Assembly: GCA_033809415.1 (NCBI GenBank)
Contig: JAPXLT010000206.1
Coordinates: 1 to 8,729 of the forward strand
DNA: 8,729 nucleotides
From: JAQVUB01 sp033809415
GTDB lineage: Bacteria > Verrucomicrobiota > Lentisphaeria > Oligosphaerales > Oligosphaeraceae
Reading direction: 5' to 3'
A program made the position numbers and the translations under genes. Position 1 is the first letter of the stretch, and each line of letters opens with the position of its first letter. Shown here piece by piece: positions 1 through 6,137 of this stretch. Under the pieces are notes generated by a model, which saw nothing but the letters and a program-made list of their open reading frames with translations, made no database searches and was not told the DNA's origin.

Positions 1-110
1 GTGCAGGGTGCAGGGGGCAGGGGGCAGGGGGCAGGGGGCAGGTTTAAAAAGTGGCGCAACCGTCCCGGTTGTGATGGTGCCTTTAGTCTTTTCCTGCTGA
101 ATAGCAGAGG
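1..110 (+). repeat. Dispersed repeat, copy 1: G-rich 7-bp minisatellite plus hairpin core
   Basis: The first 42 bases are six 7-mers: two GTGCAGG, then four GGGCAGG. They give four G5 runs (13-17, 20-24, 27-31, 34-38) separated by CA, a textbook G-quadruplex pattern on the plus strand. A core at 39-110 follows and recurs at 8428-8499 in the same orientation, 8389 bp away, with 3 mismatches in 72 positions. The core holds a perfect inverted repeat, CAACCG-TCC-CGGTTG, at 57-71. The element abuts the 3' end of the glutamate dehydrogenase gene and may begin before the window edge. An open frame runs through it but resembles no known protein, so I treat it as non-coding. Function is unknown. Confidence 0.85.
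46..71 (-). terminator. Possible weak intrinsic terminator of the glutamate dehydrogenase gene
   Basis: Read on the minus strand, downstream of the dehydrogenase stop codon, the repeat core gives a 6-bp stem with a 3-nt loop (71 down to 57). Six bases follow, then five T (50-46). The order stem then T-run is right for Rho-independent termination, but the stem is short and the T-run is displaced. In the plus direction no T-run follows, so the same hairpin in the other copy (8446-8460) should not terminate the upstream hydrolase gene this way. Confidence 0.3.
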
Positions 111-116
111 GCGGGG

Positions 117-3089
117 TTATCGGGTCTTTTCGATTTCTTTCTTTTCCTTTTCGGTCATGACCATCAGGAGCCGTGTTCCGATATCGATATCGGTTGCCGA
201 ATAGACTAGGCGGCAAGCCAGCTCGACTGCAGCGAGGGCACGCTTGTATTCTTCAGGGAGGCGATCCCCTCGGCCGGTGAAGCGTTCCCGGAAGATCGGG
301 GGCATGTGAGTCAACAGCAATTCCTCGGTGACGAATTCTGGGTGCGCAGCCAGATATTCAGCGATGCTGGCTTTGGCGGCATTGATTTCACGGCTCAATT
401 CTTCGGTCAGGTCGGTAAGCAGCGTTCCTGTAGTTTTGAAGCGGGCAAAGAGCCAGTCGGCTTCCTGGCGTGCCAGACGTTGCAGGATGTTCATCACTTG
501 GGCAACCAGTTCAGCCTTGTGCGTCATGAACTCTTCCTCATCCAGGATCAAACCGCTGAGAATTTCATAGGATGAGGTAATAACCCCGCATTTGTTGGCG
601 GAGGCATCCTTGACGATCCAGACGCCATTCTGCTGGATCAGATTGCGGGCACCAGGTGTAATATAGGAGTTGGCACCTTCAACAATGGCGCGGAAAGCCG
701 GTTTGCCATCGGCGAAGAAACGCTGCCAGTTGTTTTCGTTGATGGTGGCGGGACGTCCGCCGCCAGGCATGAAGATATCCGCATAATGAACAATGTTGTC
801 CTGGAAAATCTGCATGAATTCATTCTGACTGAGGAGAACTTTCAGCAGTTTGCCATCTTGCACCGTATACTGGTGATGGAATTGGCGTCCATTTTGCGTG
901 ATGGGGTTGGACAGGGCTAGGAAGGCACCCTCGCCACGCAGTTTTTCCGGATTGAAAGCATCCAATGCCTCCTTATGGATGAGGCGCTTGATTTCGTCAC
1001 GGTCAAGTCCATCAGGATCATAGGCCACTGCTGGTCCGTCGGTGATGGCGATGATCCGCAATCCGGGGTAAAGGGGCTTGCCATTGTCTTCAGCCAGCAG
1101 CAGTTTCATTTCATTGCCGGCCACATCCCCACCGGGACCTCCAGCGATTTTTACCGTAAAGGAATCATGTTGCGGATCGATCCCAAGTTCTTCCAGGGTC
1201 TTAAGCAGATACTGATGGATTCCGAAGCTGGTTACACCATATTCCTTGTGATTGATACCGGCACCGGGCTTGCCGGAGATCAGCCCCGAACCTAGCGTAT
1301 AGCCGGTTTGCCGGGCGTATTCTCCAATCCACTCGATCATCGTGTCAAACATGTTTTCATCAGGGCCGATTTCAATGATTTCACGAGTGCCCAGACGGTC
1401 GATGATACTTTTGTCTTGCAGTTCTTTCTGGCTGTCGTAGTTGATCAGAGAAAGAAATGCAGTAGTGATCGAGCGTTGCGTCTGCCAGAGCAGGGGTTTG
1501 AACAAATCCGGATCGCTGACTGGTTCGAGCAGAGTCAACAGCTTTGCGCCGCCCTCATAGATATCCTTGTTCTTCAAATGCTGTGTATGCGCCAGAACGT
1601 AGCATTCCCGGAAGGCTTCGTCGCGAGCATATTCATAGCTGTCATTCATTTCGAGGCGGTTGCTGCCGCGCCCGGGAATAACGCTGCGCCAGCCGCCCCG
1701 GGCGATATCCGTAAAACGAATATGATAGCCAAAGGCTCTTCTGCGGAAAAAGAAAAAGACGCCACAGGGTAAATCGGACGGGAAGGCGGCCGTATAGTGA
1801 TCACTTAAGCTGCCGTAGAACTTGCAGAAGTCCGCATCCAGGCGAAAGGCCAGTGCTGTTTTGTCACGAGAATAGAAGTTGCTTTTCAGGATGCTTTCGA
1901 GAAAATTCAAGGCACAGCGGAAGATGGTTCTCACAAAATGGTTTTTAGTCTGATTCCCGGTATTAATGCGCTCGATCTGCTCGGAGAAGGATGCATGGAA
2001 TTCGGCTTCCTGCTGTGGGGTGGGATGCGGCAGGGCAGGATTGAAGCGACGCTCAAATTCCGCGAAGAGGATTCGGCAGTAATCGGAATGGATGGCCAGG
2101 TGCCGGGTGATGTCGCGGTGGCTGTAGTCATTGTTGTCGACATAGGAGAGCTGACTGTGGATAAATTCACACATGCAGCGTACCCAGTTGGCGGCGGGCA
2201 GCGTGAATTGCTGGTGCTTGACCAGTTCCTCGTGTAGGAGGTCGTCCATATCCACCCAGCCCAGCAGACGGATGTCGTTAAGCAGGGCATCGAGGCGCGC
2301 CTGGTTCAAGGTGTCGCCCGGGCGCGGATTGAGGTAGGCCGTAGTCAACATGACCGGCAGGCGGTCAAAGGCGGTGACATCTGAGTTGCTGCTGACTTCC
2401 CGGAAATAGCAGCGCCGCAGTTCGAGACCGTGTGAGAGGATGATTTCCAGCAGCTGGCTGCAGAAATCTTCATTGCCGGCGGGCATCGGCCAGGCGACGG
2501 TCAGGCGCAAATGTTCTTGGTTCCATTCGCTGATTTCGGCAAGGATGTAGTCGTTTTTCTGTGCTTTGAGAATCCAGTCTATGCGTTGTGCCAGCTTTGG
2601 GCGGTCCAGGTCCGTGAGGACGTTGAAATTCAGGCGTGAAAACAATTCAGCAATGGGCTTTTCTTGTCCAGGGCCGAATTGCCGGGCGTATTCCTTTTGC
2701 ACATCTTCCAGGGTAAAATCTAGTTTGACAGGTTCTCCCTGGGCTCTGGTATAATGTTCAATGATCAGGGTGGCTTCGCTGCCTCCAACCGGGAAGGTTT
2801 TTTTGGACTGATGGATGGAGGCATTAAGCAGGTGCTGCCCGTCCATCATGCGGCTGGTGACTGCGGGATTGTTGGTGTCGCTGAGCAGGTAGACGAAGAT
2901 GACTTCGCCATTGAACTCGGCGCGGCGGATTCCTGAATGCAAATCAAGATTGCAGAGCATCGGCAGGACTTTACCAATTCTTTCGGCAAAGGTGCGGAAA
3001 AAGTAGTCCGGCATAATATCCTGAAGAAGCTGGTATGCCTCTTCCATTTTTTTTGTCTGCTCTGCAATAATTTCATCAAAATCAGCCAT
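117..3089 (-). CDS. Large NAD-specific glutamate dehydrogenase (~1000-residue class)
   Basis: A 990-residue cytoplasmic enzyme expected to deaminate L-glutamate oxidatively to 2-oxoglutarate and ammonium with NAD+, linking amino-acid catabolism to the TCA cycle. Residues 1-400 are the long N-terminal extension that separates the large GDHs from the ~450-residue hexameric form. The catalytic region holds a basic, glycine-rich substrate segment (RGGWRSV near 464, then KNKDIYEGGAK at 506-516, the counterpart of the K-x-G-G-x-K region). A Rossmann-type dinucleotide segment, AGGPGGDVAGNEM, follows at 649-661, and VEGANSYITPGAR lies at 803-815. Length matches the ~115-kDa class represented by yeast Gdh2. 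The ATG at 3089 is supported by AAGGAG (3100-3105 on the minus strand) 10 nt upstream. It is transcribed away from the AraC regulator at 3346, and the frame is intact to TAA at 117-119. Family assignment is firm; NAD rather than NADP preference is inferred from family. Confidence 0.93.
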   Translation of the reverse strand: MADFDEIIAEQTKKMEEAYQLLQDIMPDYFFRTFAERIGKVLPMLCNLDLHSGIRRAEFNGEVIFVYLLSDTNNPAVTSRMMDGQHLLNASIHQSKKTFPVGGSEATLIIEHYTRAQGEPVKLDFTLEDVQKEYARQFGPGQEKPIAELFSRLNFNVLTDLDRPKLAQRIDWILKAQKNDYILAEISEWNQEHLRLTVAWPMPAGNEDFCSQLLEIILSHGLELRRCYFREVSSNSDVTAFDRLPVMLTTAYLNPRPGDTLNQARLDALLNDIRLLGWVDMDDLLHEELVKHQQFTLPAANWVRCMCEFIHSQLSYVDNNDYSHRDITRHLAIHSDYCRILFAEFERRFNPALPHPTPQQEAEFHASFSEQIERINTGNQTKNHFVRTIFRCALNFLESILKSNFYSRDKTALAFRLDADFCKFYGSLSDHYTAAFPSDLPCGVFFFFRRRAFGYHIRFTDIARGGWRSVIPGRGSNRLEMNDSYEYARDEAFRECYVLAHTQHLKNKDIYEGGAKLLTLLEPVSDPDLFKPLLWQTQRSITTAFLSLINYDSQKELQDKSIIDRLGTREIIEIGPDENMFDTMIEWIGEYARQTGYTLGSGLISGKPGAGINHKEYGVTSFGIHQYLLKTLEELGIDPQHDSFTVKIAGGPGGDVAGNEMKLLLAEDNGKPLYPGLRIIAITDGPAVAYDPDGLDRDEIKRLIHKEALDAFNPEKLRGEGAFLALSNPITQNGRQFHHQYTVQDGKLLKVLLSQNEFMQIFQDNIVHYADIFMPGGGRPATINENNWQRFFADGKPAFRAIVEGANSYITPGARNLIQQNGVWIVKDASANKCGVITSSYEILSGLILDEEEFMTHKAELVAQVMNILQRLARQEADWLFARFKTTGTLLTDLTEELSREINAAKASIAEYLAAHPEFVTEELLLTHMPPIFRERFTGRGDRLPEEYKRALAAVELACRLVYSATDIDIGTRLLMVMTEKEKKEIEKTR

Positions 3090-3311
3090 ATTAACTGTTC
3101 TCCTTGTTCAAGCTTGCCGTATAATGAAGTTCCCGGCGCTGAAAAAAAACTGCTCTATCGAGATGAAGCGAAACTATTAATGTATCATCTTTTTGAAAAC
3201 TTGAACAACGAAAAACATGAAAAGACCCGAAAGTTGCGAAAAAAAAATCCACACACCCAAGTTGAAAAACATATAAAAGGTGACATTTTCTGTTGTTTTC
3301 CTTGAAACATG

Positions 3312-3335
3312 CGCTATCTTTAGCGATGTAAGGAG
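3312..3335 (+). promoter_or_regulatory. Leader inverted repeat and ribosome binding site of AraC-1
   Basis: A perfect 5-bp inverted repeat, CGCTA-TCTT-TAGCG (3312-3325), sits directly before AAGGAG (3330-3335), which is 10 nt upstream of the ATG at 3346. This Shine-Dalgarno sequence decides the start: the frame is open further upstream, to 3280, without any such site. The inverted repeat could be a small mRNA hairpin next to the ribosome binding site or a protein-binding palindrome. I found no convincing -35/-10 pair for either gene in the A-rich 256-bp divergent spacer (3090-3345). That spacer also holds a degenerate run of ACGAAAAACATGAAAAG type, similar to dispersed repeats elsewhere in the window. 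Confidence 0.4.
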
Positions 3336-3345
3336 ACTTTTTGCC

Positions 3346-4149
3346 ATGGATCAGGAAATCTTTAATGCCATTTCGGACTCTGCTTTTTTCCGCTATTTTT
3401 ATGATGAGACGGTGCCTGGGGAGCAATACTGTCCCAGGGCAGGCGTGCGGATCGAGCGCCATGCCGAACGTGAAATTCTGATGACTGTTGCCGGCGAAAC
3501 GGATTTTGTTCTGGACGGAAAATATTACCGGGCAGTGCCTGGCTGCGTCTTTTTCATCGATCGTTGGGTGCCGCATAAACTCGCTTACCACACGGAAGAA
3601 ACTGATTTTACGCATATCTGGATTCATCTTCACAAGGACAAGCTTTATGCTGCAATGTTTACGGTTGCCGATGGGGTAAGGGTGGGGTGTCGGGACATCT
3701 TCTCCTTTCCCTCGGAACTCTACTGCCTGCTGAATAAACGCTGGGAAATGATGAAGAGCAGCCCCGATGACAGCCTGGCAAAGAGAAAACTACAGAAATA
3801 TATGATCCAGCTGCTCTGCGGAGAAATGGAACTGAATGAAGGGCACAGCGTGCACGCCACCCGTTCGAATAATGAGATCATCGAGCGGGTGCAGAACTAC
3901 ATCGAAATCAATTACGGGCGGAATTCATCGATTGCGGAGTTGGAAAAGTTTTCCGGCTACAACCGTTATTATCTGATGCGTCTGTTCAAGGCGCAGACCG
4001 GCTTTACCATTCTGCAATATATCAATCAGATTCGGAAACGGGTCGCTGAGGATGCGCTGAAAAGAAATATCTCCCAGAAGGAGATCGCCTACCAGCTTGG
4101 CTTTTCCTCGCCGGCGGCCTTCTGGCTCTGGAAAAAACGCAGAATGTGA
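3346..4149 (+). CDS. AraC-family transcriptional regulator (AraC-1)
   Basis: A 267-residue cytoplasmic regulator. Residues ~30-100 look like the cupin-type effector-binding domain of AraC proteins: strand-rich, with VPGCVFFIDRWVPHKL (64-79), the typical 'PGD...P...H' turn. Residues 177-267 are the DNA-binding domain with two helix-turn-helix units: SIAELEKFSGYNRYYLMRLF (first unit) and QKEIAYQLGFSSPAAF (second unit). The protein ends right after the second recognition helix (LWKKRRM), so the usual C-terminal 'G-x-(S/T)-P-x-x-Y/F-R' tail is missing. The bases after the TGA, read in frame, give AGSSPRFF, which looks like that tail. The ATG at 3346 has AAGGAG upstream. The gene is divergent from glutamate dehydrogenase and convergent with the ATPase gene. 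Its last 277 bp, plus 8 bp beyond the stop, recur at 5852-6136. Ligand and targets cannot be read from the sequence. Confidence 0.88.
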   Translation: MDQEIFNAISDSAFFRYFYDETVPGEQYCPRAGVRIERHAEREILMTVAGETDFVLDGKYYRAVPGCVFFIDRWVPHKLAYHTEETDFTHIWIHLHKDKLYAAMFTVADGVRVGCRDIFSFPSELYCLLNKRWEMMKSSPDDSLAKRKLQKYMIQLLCGEMELNEGHSVHATRSNNEIIERVQNYIEINYGRNSSIAELEKFSGYNRYYLMRLFKAQTGFTILQYINQIRKRVAEDALKRNISQKEIAYQLGFSSPAAFWLWKKRRM

Positions 4150-4157
4150 GCCGGAAG
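3873..4157 (+). repeat. 285-bp direct repeat, copy A (3' end of AraC-1)
   Basis: This segment matches 5852-6136 at a constant offset of 1979 bp, with 7 differences in 285 positions (about 97.5% identity) and no gaps. It begins at the last base of codon 176 and ends 8 bases after the stop, so it covers the whole DNA-binding domain and none of the effector domain. The sequences diverge abruptly at both ends. Confidence 0.93.
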
Positions 4158-4177
4158 CAGTCCAAGATTTTTTTTAA

Positions 4178-4221
4178 CCACGAACCACACGAAAAGGCTT
4201 TCCGTGCTTTCCGTGGACAAA
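4178..4221. repeat. Imperfect palindromic dispersed repeat (CCACG/CGTGG type)
   Basis: Left arm 4178-4196 (CCACGAACCACACGAAAAG) and right arm 4198-4216 (CTTTCCGTGCTTTCCGTGG) are imperfectly complementary: 14 of 19 positions pair. The right arm and the following ACAAA recur at 5826-5848. The element fills the gap between the convergent AraC-1 and ATPase genes. Neither direction has a T-run after the hairpin, so it is not a standard intrinsic terminator, although a transcript-stabilising or terminating role is possible. Similar 'AACCACGGAAAACACGGAA' intergenic repeats occur in several bacterial phyla; that comparison is from memory. Confidence 0.6.
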
Positions 4222-4228
4222 GAATCGG

Positions 4229-5455
4229 TTACAGGAAATTTACCGGGATGACCTTGTCTTTTCCGGATAGAGTGACGAGGTGGTCATACATGCAGACAAC
4301 TCCGCCTGTTCCGCGTTGGATGCCTGCAAGCTTGTCCAGGATGGAAAAGGCGGCGATATCCGACTTGTGTGGGTCGGCGTGTTTTTTGATTTCGATCGGA
4401 TGGAGCGTGTCCCCCTGTTGGATCAACAGGTCGATTTCATGCTGTTCCTTATCACGGTAAAAATACAAAGGCGGGTCCAGGATGCCGACGTTATAATAGC
4501 TTTTGATAATTTCAGCAATCACAAATCCCTCGAAGAATGCACCTGCCTGCGCCCCGGCTTTGAGGGTTTCGCTGTTTGGCCATCGGGTCAGCCAGGCGGC
4601 AAGTCCCGTGTCCATAAAATAGATTTTGGGTGTTTTTACTGCTCGTTTGATGATATTGTTGTAGTATGGTTCCAGCACATAGACAGTGCCGGACGCGCGC
4701 AGGATCGAGAGCCAGCGCTCGGCAGTAGGCGGACTGATTCCAGCGTCGCGGGCAAGTGACGAGAGATTCAACAGTTGTCCGGACTGCGCTGCTGCCGCAG
4801 TCATAAAGCGCAGGAATTTCATTTCATCACCGACTTGCGCCAAGCTGCGAACATCTCGTTCCAGGTATGTTTTCACGTATGCGGCGTAGTATGTCCGCCA
4901 ATCGAAATCAGGATTGTTGACCAATTCCGGCATACTGCCGCGGTGAATGATTTTCCAGACGTCCTGATAACCGATTTCTTGAAGTTCCATTTTACGGGCG
5001 TTAAAATAGCCCTCTTCCGGCAGAAAAGGCTGATCGAATGCTATTGCGCCAATTTCGCGCAGTGACAGACCAGCCAGATTCAAAATCCCGATTCGTCCGG
5101 CGAGGGATTCGCTGATATGCTTCATCATCTGAAACTGTTGCGAGCCGGACAGGAAAAACTTCCCTTTGCCCTTTGTCTGGTCGATCCACATTTTAATGTA
5201 GGGGAACAAGCACGGAGCATATTGAATTTCATCGATGAAGACGGGAGGCGGATGATCCTTGAAAAACGTGCCCGGCTCATTCAGCGCTGATTGAAGCAAA
5301 AGCGGGTCATCCAATGTCACATAAGACATTTTGCCGGTAAATTCACGCAACAATGTCGTCTTGCCGACTTGCCGGGGGCCGGTGACAAGAACCGCACCAA
5401 ACATCCTGGCAGTCAACTCAATAGCGCGTTCCAAATGACGACGGATGTACAGCAT
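4229..5455 (-). CDS. AAA ATPase with DUF4143 domain (AAA_14 family)
   Basis: A 408-residue P-loop ATPase of the widespread AAA_14-DUF4143 architecture, biological role unsettled. Walker A is GPRQVGKT at 26-33, Walker B PVFIDEIQ at 71-78, and a sensor-like strand FFLSGSQQFQMM lies at 100-111, followed by ESLAGR, typical of the family. The DUF4143 part (~170 onward) holds YLERDVRSL, a winged-helix-like stretch (LSSLARDAGISPPTAERWL) and KIYFMDTGLAAWL. Near the C terminus, E-x-D at 340-342 and E-x-K at 355-357 resemble a PD-(D/E)xK nuclease-like core; activity is not implied. GGAGG is only 2 nt before the ATG at 5461 but 8 nt before the ATG at 5455, so I choose 5455. The gene is alone on its strand, with its own promoter, and lies between the two copies of the AraC-1 3' end. 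No toxin, methylase or integrase partner is present. No transmembrane segment is evident. Confidence 0.88.
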   Translation of the reverse strand: MLYIRRHLERAIELTARMFGAVLVTGPRQVGKTTLLREFTGKMSYVTLDDPLLLQSALNEPGTFFKDHPPPVFIDEIQYAPCLFPYIKMWIDQTKGKGKFFLSGSQQFQMMKHISESLAGRIGILNLAGLSLREIGAIAFDQPFLPEEGYFNARKMELQEIGYQDVWKIIHRGSMPELVNNPDFDWRTYYAAYVKTYLERDVRSLAQVGDEMKFLRFMTAAAAQSGQLLNLSSLARDAGISPPTAERWLSILRASGTVYVLEPYYNNIIKRAVKTPKIYFMDTGLAAWLTRWPNSETLKAGAQAGAFFEGFVIAEIIKSYYNVGILDPPLYFYRDKEQHEIDLLIQQGDTLHPIEIKKHADPHKSDIAAFSILDKLAGIQRGTGGVVCMYDHLVTLSGKDKVIPVNFL

Positions 5456-5493
5456 AATCATATCCTCCTTTGGCTAATTTAAAGTTACATATT

Positions 5494-5521
5494 AATATAG
5501 CCATGAAACGGGATTCGTCAA
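5494..5521 (-). promoter_or_regulatory. Sigma70-type promoter for the ATPase gene
   Basis: On the minus strand, TTGACG (complement of 5516-5521) and TATATT (complement of 5494-5499) are separated by 16 bp. Each matches the consensus at 5 of 6 positions. Transcription would start near 5487, giving a leader of about 30 nt that contains the GGAGG at 5464-5468. It is one of the two clearest promoters in the window and shows that the ATPase gene can be expressed independently. Confidence 0.6.
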
Positions 5522-5591
5522 ATACCGATTCGCCCGGTAAAATTTTCGTAATACTATCCTCAAATTTTTGGTTTTTTCAGAAAGATTTTTT

Positions 5592-5681
5592 ATGGACGAT
5601 GGACAGGGACAGGAATGGACACGATGGACGGAATGGACAAGAATGGACTGCTGAATGGACGATGGACGATGGACGATGGAC
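5592..5681. repeat. ATGGAC minisatellite, ten copies
   Basis: ATGGAC occurs ten times in 90 bp, starting at 5592, 5599, 5615, 5624, 5633, 5643, 5655, 5662, 5669 and 5676. The last four are spaced exactly 7 bp apart as GATGGAC units; the middle ones are spaced irregularly (9-16 bp). The regular end suggests slippage or recent expansion, the middle older decay. No coding role is apparent. Confidence 0.88.
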
Positions 5682-5722
5682 AGAGATTATGTCGCGCCCT
5701 TCAGGCTGATTCCAATATCGCC

Positions 5723-5749
5723 GATCTGACCGATCCGACTGATCCGTCG
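5723..5749. repeat. Three 9-bp tandem units of GATC type
   Basis: GATCTGACC, GATCCGACT and GATCCGTCG follow one another without gaps. It is a second, unrelated simple repeat 41 bp downstream of the ATGGAC run. Each unit holds a GATC site. Function is unknown and chance simplicity is possible. Confidence 0.6.
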
Positions 5750-5825
5750 GAGAAACCAATAGGTCAGATCACAAATTCGCGTGCAATCCCGTCACTCAAA
5801 GCAACAACCCTACAAATTTTCCGCT

Positions 5826-5848
5826 TTTCCGTGCTTTCCGTGGACAAA
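5826..5848 (+). repeat. CCGTG-type repeat half at the AraC fragment junction
   Basis: These 23 bases are identical to 4199-4221, the right arm plus five bases of the palindromic repeat downstream of AraC-1. Here only the right arm is present, without the CCACG left arm. It ends 3 bp before the duplicated AraC-1 segment begins, so it marks the breakpoint. Confidence 0.8.
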
Positions 5849-5851
5849 AAT

Positions 5852-6128
5852 TGAGATCATCGAGCGGGTGCAGAACTACATCGAAATCAATTACGGGCGA
5901 AATTTATCGATTGCGGAGTTGGAAAAGTTTTCCGGCTACAACCGTTATTATCTGATGCGCCTGTTCAAGGCGCAGACCGGCTTTACCATTCTGCAATATA
6001 TCAATCAGATCCGGAAACGGGTCGCTGAGGATGCGCTGAAAAGAAATATCTCGCAGAAGGAGATCGCCTACCAGCTTGGCTTCTTCTCGCCGGCGGCCTT
6101 CTGGCTCTGGAAAAAACGCAGAATGTGA
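5852..6128 (+). pseudogene. AraC-1 fragment: DNA-binding domain only, no effector domain
   Basis: Codons 177-267 and the stop of AraC-1 are repeated here. The protein would differ at two residues: Ser to Leu in NSSIAEL (now NLSIAEL) and Ser to Phe in LGFSSPAAF (now LGFFSP). The reading frame is intact and open upstream to a GTG at 5781, which would give 115 residues, but no Shine-Dalgarno sequence precedes that start and the added part is repeat-derived. I therefore call it a truncated remnant. Identity with copy A continues to 6136, and the stop codon of the convergent AraC-2 begins at 6138-6140. The alternative is a free-standing DNA-binding domain that competes with AraC-1 for its sites. 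Confidence 0.75.
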
Positions 6129-6137
6129 GCCGGAAGT

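Larger units (their letters stand above)
5462..5851. other. Gene-free 390-bp spacer made of simple repeats
   Basis: No credible gene lies here. From left to right it holds the ATPase promoter (5494-5521), an AT-rich stretch with T-runs (about 5565-5591), a run of ten ATGGAC motifs (5592-5681), three 9-bp GATC units (5723-5749) and a CCGTG-type repeat (5826-5848) that abuts the AraC-1 fragment. The short open frames across it have low-complexity translations and no ribosome binding site. Confidence 0.7.

Noticed and set aside
1..204. Open frame through the left-edge repeat that could encode a 67-residue protein
   Set aside because: It consists of Gly/Gln-rich minisatellite translation plus the repeat core, has no ribosome binding site and overlaps the dehydrogenase gene antisense.
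3091..3633. 180-codon open frame on the minus strand over the AraC-1 start
   Set aside because: It overlaps the well-supported AraC-1 effector domain antisense and the A-rich spacer, and its translation resembles no family.
4158..4228. T8 run and palindrome between AraC-1 and the ATPase gene as a bidirectional terminator
   Set aside because: The T-run precedes the hairpin in the plus direction and reads as A in the minus direction, so it fits intrinsic termination for neither gene.
5462..5851. CRISPR-like array in the repeat-rich spacer
   Set aside because: The units are 6-9 bp, unevenly spaced, with no 25-40 bp repeat, no unique spacers of constant length and no cas genes.
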